The notes: generated by a model from the letters alone, not told the origin. DNA of 64,000 nucleotides from Sporobacter sp963675425 (GCA_963675425.1 OY776214.1:1240001-1304000); one strand, 5' to 3'; shown: positions 8,588-17,971, counted from the first letter of the stretch. Program-made: numbers and translations.

Positions 8588-11293
8588 TTATATCATCCAG
8601 CCCTCCAGGCAAACGCCGGTTGCTTCGTCAATTTTGCGGGCGAATGCGTCGGGGAACTGTTTTTTCCAGCCGTCCATTTCCGCGTCCGTGACTTTCTGTA
8701 CTTCAACAAGAAAACCTGACACGGCCATGCCGGTCGCGTTTTTTGAAATGTTGGCGTGGGGCGTGATGGTGTTGATCGCGCCGCCGCGGTCGATTTTCCC
8801 GATGTCGATGGGGTCGAGCCGCGCGCCGTGGTCCATGTACGCCACGCCCGGTACCAGCCGCTCGGTAACGTACGCCCCGCCTAAAACAACGCCGCGCTCG
8901 TTAAACACCTTGACAATGTCGCCGTGCGCGATGCCGCGCGCCTGGGCCGTCGAGGTGTGTATCCAGACGGGCTCGTATTGATAGCCGTCCTTACCGCGGA
9001 TCTTCATTGTTTCCACCTCACGCGTCCAGGTGATGTCGTCACACTGGGCGTGCATGCGCCAGTGGCCGTGGTTGGACATGCATAAAAGCGGGTAAGCCGA
9101 GGTCCGAGTGCTCGACAGGCGCTCGTCGTGACTGGGGCCTTTTTCGATCCATTTCGGGTGCGGGGGCCGCTCCTCGTCGTCAGGGAAGAATTCCGCCAGC
9201 GCCGTGGACGTCACCTCCAGCTTTCCCGTCGGCGTCGTGAGCGGGTTGTTTTCCGGGTCTTCATAAAAACGGCGCATACCGGCCGGCTCCTTTAAAACGT
9301 CGGGGTCCGGCGGAACGACGTAGTACTGCTTTTCCTTAAAATCCTCATAGCTGATATAATCGCCGGTTCCCGAAGATTTAAACCACAGCGCCAGCTTTTC
9401 CTCCGTTGTGACGTTGCCGGTATAAAGGCCGTAATAGTCTGCGCTGAGCGTGTCGCTGCGGCCGAGCTTTTCGGCGATTTTAGCTACGACATCAAAGTCG
9501 CTGAGCGATTCGCCGATGGGCGCGCATGCCTGGCGCTCCATATAAAGCGAAACAAAGTTGCCGCTGTTGTGCTCATCGCCCATGTCGTCCATCTCAAATT
9601 TCGTGGCTACGGGCAGGATGATGTCGGCCAGCAGGCAGTCGTTTTCCAGCCACGGGTGCTGGGCAACCATGAATTCGATCTCGTCGCTCCGGACGGCCTC
9701 GATATACGAGTTTGAGTCATTCCAGCAGGTGGACATGCACGGAGAGTCTGTCCAGATCATGTGGATGCGCGAGCAGCCGTCGGCCGGGAACTTAAACTGT
9801 TTAAACTGGTTTTTTACCGAGCCGTTGAACACGTTGTTGCCGTACCAGGTGACGGAGGGCTTTAAGATCGCGTCATGTATGAGGCATTTGGGTATGAACT
9901 GGGCCGGCGGCGTTTCCATCGTCCTGAGAAGCTCCGCCAGCTCGGGAACGGTGACGTTTGACATGGGGCCGGGATAGCTGTAACAGCCGGCCAGCTCTTT
10001 GCCGGTTTCGCCGGCCGGGCGTACCATTTCAGCGAAATTCGGGATGCGCGGCGTAAATTTACCCCTAAACGGCAGGGGGTGATACGCCTGCCAGAGACTC
10101 CACTCAAGCACCTTGGCCTGATGGACGCCGGGCTTGCCGATGGCGCGCATGCCCAGCAGGATGTTTTCCAGGCGGGCCGGCTCCGTCGAGTACGGGCCCC
10201 GGATATAACAGCCGCCGTTCCCATGCAGGATCGACGCTGTCTTTTTAGCCCAATCGTGCGCGAGGGCTTTGATGGTCCACTCGGTTACGCCGCATTTTTT
10301 GCTGGCCCATTCGGGGGTTTTCGGCACGCCGTCCTCGTTCCCCAGAACGTAATCGGAGAAGGTGTCGAAGCCATAGGCGTGGGTGTCGATATATTCTTTC
10401 TCGTACGTGCCTTCCGTCAGCCATATGTAAGCGATGGCCAGCTGAAGCGCGGCGTCCGTATTCGGCAGGATTGGTATCCATTTATCGGCGTGCACCGCCG
10501 CACCAAAATTGAGGTCGGGGCATATGTAGACGCTTTTAAGGCCGATTTCGGAAAGCCAGTAGCACAGGCGCGTGGCGAGCATTGAGCCGACGCCCAGAGG
10601 CGTTGTCTCCGGGTCGCAGCCCCAGTATAAAAGCAGGTCGGCGTTTTCCGCGATGTCGGGATAGAGGTTGGCCGTCGGTGCCATTTCGCCGACGGGCTCG
10701 CAGCCCCACACGTGCTTGGAGCCCCAGACCCAGCCTTCCCAGCTGTCCTCGTTGCGCATTTGGATCGTATAGCCGCCCAGCATGGAAAGGAGCCTATTGG
10801 GGCAGCCGTGGCTTGGGGCTAAATGCTTGCCCTCGCCGTGCAGATCCGTTTCGGACAAAACGGCGGACATGCCGTATTTTTCCTTAACGCGCAAAAGCTC
10901 ATCCGCAACGAGCTGGGACGCCTCGTCCCAGGTGATGCGGACATATTTGCTCTTACCCCGGTTTTGAGGATTGCGCTCGCCGCCCGGGTCCCAGTCGACG
11001 CGCTTTAAGGGGTAGCGGACGCGGTTTTCCGAATAAACGCGTTTTTTGTAGCCGAGCCCTACAAACGATATGACGGATTTGAGGGGCGGGGTGAAGGTTT
11101 TGCCCCGGGCCGAAAATTGCCAGGGCTTAAGCTGACTGACATCGTACTGCCAATCGTACGGGAAAGGCCGGATCCGGACAATCTTCTCACCGTCCGTCTC
11201 TACAAGGGACGGCGGGCCGGATTCCGGGCCGATGAGGCTTGTGCCTTTCAGGCATCGCTGAGCGGGCGTGACGTCCTTGAGTTTCTCTGCCAT
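8588..11293 (-). CDS. Transhydroxylase-like molybdopterin oxidoreductase large subunit 2 (candidate aromatic dehydroxylase)
   Basis: Catalytic subunit of 901 aa, paralogous to the 4736 and 11463 products along its whole length. His162 (APSHGC), Asp183 and Ser184 (DSWEGW) match the catalytic His, Asp and Mo-ligand Ser of pyrogallol transhydroxylase. There is no Tat signal or N-terminal cluster motif. CAGGAGG precedes the ATG. The C-terminal 40 residues are especially close to large subunit 1, joining the zone of near identity in the small subunits. A TATAAT -10 (11346-11341, minus strand) supports its own promoter. Reduction of a hydroxylated aromatic is inferred only. Confidence 0.85.
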   Translation of the reverse strand: MAEKLKDVTPAQRCLKGTSLIGPESGPPSLVETDGEKIVRIRPFPYDWQYDVSQLKPWQFSARGKTFTPPLKSVISFVGLGYKKRVYSENRVRYPLKRVDWDPGGERNPQNRGKSKYVRITWDEASQLVADELLRVKEKYGMSAVLSETDLHGEGKHLAPSHGCPNRLLSMLGGYTIQMRNEDSWEGWVWGSKHVWGCEPVGEMAPTANLYPDIAENADLLLYWGCDPETTPLGVGSMLATRLCYWLSEIGLKSVYICPDLNFGAAVHADKWIPILPNTDAALQLAIAYIWLTEGTYEKEYIDTHAYGFDTFSDYVLGNEDGVPKTPEWASKKCGVTEWTIKALAHDWAKKTASILHGNGGCYIRGPYSTEPARLENILLGMRAIGKPGVHQAKVLEWSLWQAYHPLPFRGKFTPRIPNFAEMVRPAGETGKELAGCYSYPGPMSNVTVPELAELLRTMETPPAQFIPKCLIHDAILKPSVTWYGNNVFNGSVKNQFKQFKFPADGCSRIHMIWTDSPCMSTCWNDSNSYIEAVRSDEIEFMVAQHPWLENDCLLADIILPVATKFEMDDMGDEHNSGNFVSLYMERQACAPIGESLSDFDVVAKIAEKLGRSDTLSADYYGLYTGNVTTEEKLALWFKSSGTGDYISYEDFKEKQYYVVPPDPDVLKEPAGMRRFYEDPENNPLTTPTGKLEVTSTALAEFFPDDEERPPHPKWIEKGPSHDERLSSTRTSAYPLLCMSNHGHWRMHAQCDDITWTREVETMKIRGKDGYQYEPVWIHTSTAQARGIAHGDIVKVFNERGVVLGGAYVTERLVPGVAYMDHGARLDPIDIGKIDRGGAINTITPHANISKNATGMAVSGFLVEVQKVTDAEMDGWKKQFPDAFARKIDEATGVCLEGWMI

Positions 11294-11340
11294 CCGTATT
11301 CCTCCTGTTTCACGCAGCTATCTATTTGATATATAAAATA

Positions 11341-11376
11341 ATTATACTATGAGAAGCGGCAGGGTCACAGAGTCTG
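11341..11376 (-). promoter_or_regulatory. Promoter of large subunit 2 with shared ACAGAGTCTG box
   Basis: On the minus strand TATAAT (11346-11341) is preceded after 17 bp by TGTGAC. The -35 region overlaps ACAGAGTCTG (11367-11376), a decamer with CAGA/TCTG symmetry. The same decamer occurs at 14266-14275 in front of large subunit 3, next to its likely -10. It is a candidate operator for a common regulator. Confidence 0.45.
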
Positions 11377-11462
11377 ATGGGCTGAAAATCATCGATATTT
11401 TTGAAGCTGATGTCCCGGTGCGCGATTGACAGGCGAGGTATATGCCGGCTTGAAGCCGGCGC

Positions 11463-14180
11463 TTATTGTATCAGCCAGCCGTCCAGGCAGACCCCGGCGG
11501 CCGGGTCGATTTTACGCGCAAAGGCCTCGGGGTAGTCGCGCCGCCAGGCATCCATTTCCTCGTCGGTGACCTTTTGGACCTCGACGAGAAAGCCGGATGT
11601 GGCCATGCCGGTGGCGTGTTTGGAGGTCATGGCCGTCGGGGTGATACAGTTGATGCAGCCGCCGCGGTCCAGAACGCCGGGAATGATCGGGTCAAGCCGG
11701 GCTCCGTGGTCGACGTAGCACGTGCTCGGTATAAGCCGCTCAGTGACATACGCCCCGCACAGGACTGTCCCGCGCTCGTTGAAGACCTTGACAATATCGC
11801 CGTGCCCAATGCCGCGCTTTTCGGCTTCGGAGGCGTGCAGCCACAGCGGCTCGTACTGATAGCCGTCTTTTCCGCGGATTTTCATCGTTTCGACTTCCCG
11901 GTTCCAGATAATGTCGTCGCACTGGGCGTGCATACGCCAGCGTCCGTGGTTGGACATGCATAAAAGCGGATAATCTTTCGTGCGCTCGCTCGACAGGCGC
12001 TCGTCGTGGGTTTCGCCCTTCTCGATCCATTTGGGAACGGGCGGACGCTCGTCGTCATGGGGCATAAACCGCTCAATATGAGAAGAGGAGTATTCCAGCT
12101 TGCCGGTCGGTGTGGACAGCGGATGATTTTCAGGGTCTTTATAAAACTCATAGAGGCCGGCCGGCAGATCCTGCGCGTTCGGCTTGCAGGGGACTATATA
12201 AATCCGCTTTTCCTTGAATTCCTCCCAGGACATGCGCTCTTCACAGCCGGAGGCCTTATAGAAGAACCGCACGCGCTCCTCTTCGGACAGGTTGTCTGTA
12301 TACACATCGTAATAGTCCTTGCCCAGCTTTTCAGCGACCTTGGCGCACACGTCAAAATCCGACAGGGATTCGCCGACGGGCGGGCAGCAGGGCTCCTCAA
12401 GATAAACGGACACAAACGCGCCGCTCGACAGATCGTTGCCGATGTCGTTCATCTCGTGCTTGGTGGCGACGGGGAAGATGATATCGGCGAAATAGCAGTC
12501 GTTTTCCAGCCAGGGGTGCTGGGCGACGATGCACTCGATGTCGGGGTGCTGCATGGCCTTTTGCGTCAGGTGGCCGTCGTTCCAGCACGTGACCTGACAC
12601 GGCGCGTCCGTCCACATCATATGCACGCGCGAGCAGCCCTCGCGCGGGTACTGGATCTTTTCAAACTCATATTCAGTTGTCGGCAGACGGCAGTTTTGCG
12701 CGTTGGGAATCTGGCTCGATGAGAAGCACTGCAGGCCAAACCATTCGGCGTGTCCGTCGAGGATGGCCTTGTGGATCAAAACCCGCGGAATAAACTGCTT
12801 GGGTGCCGTCAGCTGCTTAAAGAGTTCCTTCAGCTCCGGCGCGCGCTCCGCCTGCTCGGGTGAGAGCGTAAACCGTTTCATATTGATCGAGGGATGCACG
12901 TCCCCGTCAACCGGACGCAGCGGGTCGGCGATATGCGGCACGGCCGGCATAAAATCGCCCTGGTACGGCAGCGGGAAATCCTTGTTCCACAGGTTGAATT
13001 CGATCATCTTGGCCTGATGGACGCCGGGGCTGCCCACGGCGCGCATGCCCAGAAGCATAACCTCCAGGCGCGCCGGCTCCGTGGCGTACGGGCCCCGGAT
13101 GTAGCCGCCGCCGTTGGAGTGGAGGATGGAGGCCTTTTTCTTGGCCCAGTCGCGCGCGAGAGCTTTGATCGTCCACTCGGCTACGCCGCATTTTTCACTG
13201 GCCCATTCGGGCGTCTTGGGAATGCCGTCCTCGCGGCCTAATACATAATCCTCAAATTTGTCAAACCCATAGGCATGGGTGTCGATATAGTCTTTTTCGT
13301 ATGTGCCCTCCGTCAGCCACACGTACGAGATGGCCAGCTGGAGTGCCGCGTCCGTGCCGGGCAGGACAGGGATCCACTTGTCGGCGTGGACCGCCGCGCC
13401 GTAGTTGAGGTCGGGGCAGACGTACACGCTTTTAAGCCCGATCTTCGTAAACCAGTAGCACAGGCGGCTGGGCAGCTGGCCCACAACGCCCAGCGGCGTC
13501 GTTTCCGGGTCGCAGCCCCAGAATAATAAGAGCTGGGAATTCTTGGCGATATCGGGGTACAGGTTTGTCATCGGCATCATCTCACCGACGGGCTCGCAGC
13601 CCCACACGTGCTTGGCGCCCCAGAACCAGCCCTCCCAGCTGTCCATGTTGCGCATCTGGAGCGTGTAGCCGCCCATGAGTGCCATCAGCCGGTTCGGACA
13701 GCCGTGGCTGGGCGCGACGTGCTTACCCTCGCCGTGCATGTCGGCCTGTACCAAAACAGCCTCGGGGCCGTAAGTTTCCTTCATGCGGACGAGCTCGTCG
13801 GCCACAATCTGCGCCGCCTCGTCCCAGGATATCCGGACATAGCCCGATTTTCCCCGGTTTTGGGGATTGCGTTCGCCCTTGGGGTCCCAGTCCACGCGCT
13901 TTAAAGGATACCGCACACGGTTGGGCGAATAAACGCGCGATTTGTAACCCAGGCCAAACGGCGAGATCGTCACGCGGTCCGGCGCGGTGAATGTACTGCC
14001 GCGCGCATCAATCTGCCAGGGATTGCAGTATTTGTCGGTGTATGTTTTATCGTAATGATAGGGTCTGATCCGCGTAATCTTGCCGTCGCTGGAGTCGACC
14101 AGGCACGGGCCGCCGCTTTCCGGTCCCATCAGGCTGAAGCTCACAATATTCTGTTTTTCGGGTAAAAATTTCTTATTCAT
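11463..14180 (-). CDS. Transhydroxylase-like molybdopterin oxidoreductase large subunit 3, without adjacent small subunit
   Basis: Catalytic subunit of 905 aa of the same family. His159 (APSHGC), Asp180 and Ser181 (DSWEGW) are conserved. It has neither a Tat signal nor an N-terminal Fe-S motif. The ATG at 14180 is preferred over the GTG one codon upstream, because GGAGGGG is then seven bases away. Unlike its paralogues it is followed directly by another large-subunit gene 169 bp on. It must borrow a small subunit, probably 7723 or 3910, or one from elsewhere. It is divergent from the transhydroxylase operon at 14535, so the two share an intergenic control region. Confidence 0.85.
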   Translation of the reverse strand: MNKKFLPEKQNIVSFSLMGPESGGPCLVDSSDGKITRIRPYHYDKTYTDKYCNPWQIDARGSTFTAPDRVTISPFGLGYKSRVYSPNRVRYPLKRVDWDPKGERNPQNRGKSGYVRISWDEAAQIVADELVRMKETYGPEAVLVQADMHGEGKHVAPSHGCPNRLMALMGGYTLQMRNMDSWEGWFWGAKHVWGCEPVGEMMPMTNLYPDIAKNSQLLLFWGCDPETTPLGVVGQLPSRLCYWFTKIGLKSVYVCPDLNYGAAVHADKWIPVLPGTDAALQLAISYVWLTEGTYEKDYIDTHAYGFDKFEDYVLGREDGIPKTPEWASEKCGVAEWTIKALARDWAKKKASILHSNGGGYIRGPYATEPARLEVMLLGMRAVGSPGVHQAKMIEFNLWNKDFPLPYQGDFMPAVPHIADPLRPVDGDVHPSINMKRFTLSPEQAERAPELKELFKQLTAPKQFIPRVLIHKAILDGHAEWFGLQCFSSSQIPNAQNCRLPTTEYEFEKIQYPREGCSRVHMMWTDAPCQVTCWNDGHLTQKAMQHPDIECIVAQHPWLENDCYFADIIFPVATKHEMNDIGNDLSSGAFVSVYLEEPCCPPVGESLSDFDVCAKVAEKLGKDYYDVYTDNLSEEERVRFFYKASGCEERMSWEEFKEKRIYIVPCKPNAQDLPAGLYEFYKDPENHPLSTPTGKLEYSSSHIERFMPHDDERPPVPKWIEKGETHDERLSSERTKDYPLLCMSNHGRWRMHAQCDDIIWNREVETMKIRGKDGYQYEPLWLHASEAEKRGIGHGDIVKVFNERGTVLCGAYVTERLIPSTCYVDHGARLDPIIPGVLDRGGCINCITPTAMTSKHATGMATSGFLVEVQKVTDEEMDAWRRDYPEAFARKIDPAAGVCLDGWLIQ

Positions 14181-14265
14181 CACTTTTCCCCTCCGTTTCC
14201 GTTGTCCACACGCATTAAGCGTTTACTTAGCAACAAAATGAGCATATTAAGCTCGTTTACAGTAT

Positions 14266-14275
14266 ACAGAGTCTG
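14266..14275 (-). promoter_or_regulatory. ACAGAGTCTG box in front of large subunit 3
   Basis: Exact copy of the decamer at 11367-11376. It lies about 86 bp upstream of the start at 14180 and next to a TATACT -10 candidate (14266-14261, minus strand). It is a possible operator for the two reductase genes. Confidence 0.35.
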
Positions 14276-14405
14276 CCGGTGAAAGGGAAACTAAATCCGG
14301 GCGGACGGTTACAACCAAAAAGCTGTAACGCCACTCCGCTTGATTTAGTCCCCCGCGCCAATCTCCCTATTTTAAATGTTGTCAAAACAAAAAAAGGCCT
14401 GTATA

Positions 14406-14437
14406 CTTGACATTGGTATCGTCCCAAGGTTTATAAT
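14406..14437 (+). promoter_or_regulatory. MerR-type promoter of the transhydroxylase operon
   Basis: TTGACA (14407-14412) and TATAAT (14432-14437) are 19 bp apart, two more than normal. The spacer carries a dyad CTTG-N15-CAAG (14406-14428). This over-long spacing with a central dyad is the hallmark of promoters untwisted by MerR-family activators. The promoter at 21211 has the same layout and many identical bases. The MerR gene at 20244 is the natural candidate regulator. Confidence 0.8.
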
Positions 14438-14534
14438 AAACGAATGAACGGACTTAGGTATATATAAAACCGGCCGATATCAAGCAGTATCTTATCATAC
14501 TAAAGTCTAAGTTTTTAGGAGGAGTGAAAAGAAT

Positions 14535-17105
14535 TTGGAAAAGGTATATACTAACCTGACCACCGGCGGCCCCATCTCCGTTTACGTGGAAGACGGAAAG
14601 ATTACCCGCATCCGCCCGCTTCAGGTTCCCGAGGAGGATTATCCGAAGGCCTGGACGGTCGAGGACAGATACGGTAATAAGTATAGCCCGCCAAAAGCGA
14701 TGCGTCTGGCTCAGAACATTCTGGCCGAACGCAACAGGCTTTATTCAGAAGACCGCATTCTTTACCCCATGAAGCGTGTCGACTGGGATCCCAACGGCGA
14801 GCGTAATCCCCAAAATCGCGGCAAGAGCGGTTACGAGCGGATTTCCTGGGATGAAGCCACGACGCTGATTGCCAATGAGCTCAAGCGTCTTGTAAAGTTT
14901 AACGATGACGGGACAATCGACGGCCATCAGATCACGGCCATCACCAGCTCCCACCATAACTGGGGCATCGTCGGCTACAAGATGGCTCCTTTCGGACGCT
15001 TCTTCGGCATGCTTAACTTTACCCCCATACTGGACAACCCCGACTCGTGGGAAGGCTGGCTGTGGGGCGCGCCGCACATGTGGGGCTTCTACTGGCGTCT
15101 GGGCCAGCCCGAGCAGTTCGACCTGCTGCAGGATGCTCTCAAGAATACCGACATGGTTGTCTTCTGGTCCAACGACCCCGACTCCACGCACGGCATTTAT
15201 TCCGGCCAGGAATCAAACATCTGGCGCGTATGGATGAAGGAAATGGGCATGAAGTGCGTCTTCATCGATCCGTTTTACAACTATACAAACGCCGTTATGG
15301 ACGGCACATGGTTTGCCCCTCGTCCCGGCACCGACACGGCACTGGCGGCGGCCATCGCCTACACCTGGTTTGAGGACAACACGTACGATCACGACTTTGT
15401 CAATCGCAAGACGATCGGCATAGACGAATTCCGCGATTATATCATGGGCAAGGAAGACGGCGTGCCCAAGACGCCCGAATGGGCCGGCGAAAAGACCGGT
15501 ATCCCCGCCCGCCGCATCCGCGCGCTGGCGAAGGAATGGGCGTCCAAGAAGGTCGCGCTGGCCGGCGGCGTGCGCGGCGGCGAAGGCAGTGCCTGCCGGG
15601 CCGCTTACGGTTCGGAAGAAGCGCGCATGCTGATTGCACTGTGCGCTATGCAGGGCTTCGGCAAGCCCGGCGTGTCCATCTGGGGCACGACGATGGGCGC
15701 GCCGGCTGATTACACCTGGTTCCCCGGCTATGCCGAGCCGCAGTCCCAGATGGGTAAATCCCCGGCTGCCGATAACAAGTTTGCCCTGACCAATTCCAAC
15801 AAGCAGCGCCTGTACCGTTTGACGTTCCCGGATGCCATCATCAACGGCGAGGACAAGTTTATCAGCGACGGTTTCTGCGGTCAGTCCATTGAGCAGCAGT
15901 TCGTCGAGCACGAGTATCCCATCGAAGGCCGTGTCAAGATGTTCTGGCGCTACGGCGGCAGCTTCTTCGGAACGATGACCGATACGAACAAGTGGGCCAG
16001 AATGTATCAAAACGACGGCCCGCACGCGCTGGAATGTGTCATCAACCAGGACTGCTGGTTCTCCGGCGAGACGAAATACGCCGACATCATTCTGCCGGCC
16101 TGCACCAACCTCGAGCGCAACGACCTGGGCGAATGGTCCGTCGGCGGCGGCTATACGACCCATGCCGAAATCGGCAACAACTGGCGTATCATCGTGCGTG
16201 AGCAGAAGGCCGTTGAGCCTCTGGGCGAATCGAAGCCCGACTATGAGATCTTCGCGATGGTGGCCGAAAAGCTTGGCCTGGGCGAAACGTTTACGGAAGG
16301 CAAGAACGAGGATGACTGGGCCGAGGCCTACTGGAACCTTTCGGATCTGTCCAAGCGCATGAGCTGGGAAGAGTTCAACAAGAAGGGCTACTATATCGTT
16401 CCCGTGCCCGAGGATTACGAGGAGCATCCCGCGTTCCGTTGGTATTATGAAGACCGCGACTGCGATACGGAGGATTATCTCAATCCGAAAATCAAGGCCG
16501 TCAATAATATGAATACGCGTATTCCCACCGAACATTCCAAGGAACTGGGCACTTACTCGGGCAAGATCGAGTTTGCCAGCGAAGACCTCAAGAAGCTCTC
16601 TCCGGAAGACAACGAGCGTCCGCCCGTTCCGCACTATATCCCCAGCTGGGAAGGCCACGAAACGACGGAGCTGTACAAGAAGTATCCGCTCCAGATCATC
16701 TCCCCGCATCCGCGTTTCAGCTTCCACACCCACTATGACAAACACACCAGCTGGCTGGACGAAATCCCCATCCACCGCATCCCCAAGGATGGTTATGCCT
16801 ACTGGCCGGCGCGCATCAACCCGAAGGACGCCGTTGAACGCAACATTAAAAACGGCGATCTCGTCGAGCTGTACAATGACCGCGCAAGCGTCGTCTGCAT
16901 CGCTGATGTCACCTACCGCGTACCGGTCGGTGTTATGCACAGCTACGGTTGCTCGGCCAAGTACGATCCCGTCGTTCCCGTCCCCGGCGCGACGGACAGA
17001 GGCGGCTGCGTCAATCTCTTAACAAGCGGCAGATTCCTGTCCAAGAACGCACCTGGTATGGCGCCGAACTCCTGCCTCATCGAGTGCAGAAAATGGGAGG
17101 GCTAA
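14535..17105 (+). CDS. athL: Pyrogallol-phloroglucinol transhydroxylase, large (molybdenum) subunit
   Basis: Protein of 856 aa, the usual length for this enzyme, which converts pyrogallol to phloroglucinol without net redox change. SSHH (138-141) and Asp170-Ser171 (DSWEGW) line up, at a constant offset of four, with the catalytic His144, Asp174 and Mo-ligand Ser175 known in Pelobacter acidigallici. Residues 205-235 (FWSNDPDSTHGIYSGQ) are also typical. There is no Tat signal or N-terminal cluster motif. Initiation is at TTG: AGGAGG lies 12 bases before it and no in-frame ATG is near. The small-subunit gene follows after 2 bp. Its context with ring-reduction genes makes this the strongest functional call in the island. 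Confidence 0.9.
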   Translation: MEKVYTNLTTGGPISVYVEDGKITRIRPLQVPEEDYPKAWTVEDRYGNKYSPPKAMRLAQNILAERNRLYSEDRILYPMKRVDWDPNGERNPQNRGKSGYERISWDEATTLIANELKRLVKFNDDGTIDGHQITAITSSHHNWGIVGYKMAPFGRFFGMLNFTPILDNPDSWEGWLWGAPHMWGFYWRLGQPEQFDLLQDALKNTDMVVFWSNDPDSTHGIYSGQESNIWRVWMKEMGMKCVFIDPFYNYTNAVMDGTWFAPRPGTDTALAAAIAYTWFEDNTYDHDFVNRKTIGIDEFRDYIMGKEDGVPKTPEWAGEKTGIPARRIRALAKEWASKKVALAGGVRGGEGSACRAAYGSEEARMLIALCAMQGFGKPGVSIWGTTMGAPADYTWFPGYAEPQSQMGKSPAADNKFALTNSNKQRLYRLTFPDAIINGEDKFISDGFCGQSIEQQFVEHEYPIEGRVKMFWRYGGSFFGTMTDTNKWARMYQNDGPHALECVINQDCWFSGETKYADIILPACTNLERNDLGEWSVGGGYTTHAEIGNNWRIIVREQKAVEPLGESKPDYEIFAMVAEKLGLGETFTEGKNEDDWAEAYWNLSDLSKRMSWEEFNKKGYYIVPVPEDYEEHPAFRWYYEDRDCDTEDYLNPKIKAVNNMNTRIPTEHSKELGTYSGKIEFASEDLKKLSPEDNERPPVPHYIPSWEGHETTELYKKYPLQIISPHPRFSFHTHYDKHTSWLDEIPIHRIPKDGYAYWPARINPKDAVERNIKNGDLVELYNDRASVVCIADVTYRVPVGVMHSYGCSAKYDPVVPVPGATDRGGCVNLLTSGRFLSKNAPGMAPNSCLIECRKWEG

Positions 17106-17107
17106 AA

Positions 17108-17947
17108 ATGGCGAGATTAGGATTTGTATTTAACGTAGAGCGCTGCAACGGCTGCTATTCATGCTTCCTTGCCTGCAAGGACGAGTTCACCGGCAACAGC
17201 CATCTGCCGACGGCGGAAGCCACGACCGAGGGTGTCAACCTCATTAAGGTCAACGAGGTTGAGTACGGCACCGGCAGCAAGGTCAAGGTCGATTACACGC
17301 ACACGATCTGTCAGCAGTGCAGCAATCCCCCGTGCATGAACACATACCCCGATCAGATTTATAAGCGCGACGACGGCATCGTCATTATTGACCCGGCCAA
17401 AGCCAAGGGGAACCGGGACATGGTGAAGTCCTGCCCGTACGGCGCGATTGTCTACAACGAGAAGGCCGACCTGCCGCAAAAGTGCACCATGTGCGCGCAC
17501 ATGCTCGATCAGGGCGAAAAGGTTACCCGCTGCTTTGAGTGCTGCCCTAATCAGGCCATGCTCTTCGGCGATCTGGATGACCCGAAAAGCGAGATTGCCA
17601 TATATGTCAAGGAGCACGCCGGCGAGCTGGAGCAGCTGCATCCGGAATACGGCGCGGGCCCGAACGTGTACTATAGGAATCTGCCCAAGCCGTTTATCTG
17701 CGGTGAGGTTGTCTGCGGCGACACCGACCAGTGCTGCAAAGGCGCTAAGGTGACGTGCGTATGTGAGGACTGCAACAAGACAATGGTGACGGAGACCGAT
17801 TTCTTTGGTGATTTCGAGTTCCGTTTCCTGCCGAAAAACACGAGCTTCACTCTGACGGTGGAAGCGCCGGGCTATCAGCCCGCGACCTGCACCGTTAAAA
17901 CGCATGCGGCCGTCAATCTCGGCGAAGTCATCCTGCAAAAGGCATAA
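17108..17947 (+). CDS. Pyrogallol-phloroglucinol transhydroxylase, iron-sulfur small subunit (three clusters)
   Basis: Protein of 279 aa with ferredoxin motifs and a C-terminal beta-sandwich domain (about 195-279). Cysteines C13/16/19/23, C68/71/76, C109 and C126/129/142/146 remain. The CxxCxxC of motif III is replaced (residues 98-104) and the fourth Cys of motif II is Tyr80. These are exactly the four ligands of one cluster in the usual pairing, leaving three clusters, as known for this enzyme. The start is the ATG at 17108: GGGAGGG lies at the end of the large-subunit gene. The larger open frame from 16949 overlaps that gene and is not used. Confidence 0.9.
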   Translation: MARLGFVFNVERCNGCYSCFLACKDEFTGNSHLPTAEATTEGVNLIKVNEVEYGTGSKVKVDYTHTICQQCSNPPCMNTYPDQIYKRDDGIVIIDPAKAKGNRDMVKSCPYGAIVYNEKADLPQKCTMCAHMLDQGEKVTRCFECCPNQAMLFGDLDDPKSEIAIYVKEHAGELEQLHPEYGAGPNVYYRNLPKPFICGEVVCGDTDQCCKGAKVTCVCEDCNKTMVTETDFFGDFEFRFLPKNTSFTLTVEAPGYQPATCTVKTHAAVNLGEVILQKA

Positions 17948-17971
17948 GTAAACAGCTTACTGGTAAAAAAT

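Noticed and set aside
15213..16940. Long open frame of 575 codons on the minus strand
   Set aside because: It runs antisense through the transhydroxylase large-subunit gene, which has clear catalytic motifs and a partner gene. The frame is a by-product of GC-rich codon use.
4736..17105. Formate dehydrogenase, nitrate or arsenate reductase as the identity of the large subunits
   Set aside because: There is no N-terminal cluster motif, no selenocysteine or Cys Mo ligand region and no Tat signal, while the DSWEGW and SHG/SSHH motifs match transhydroxylase.
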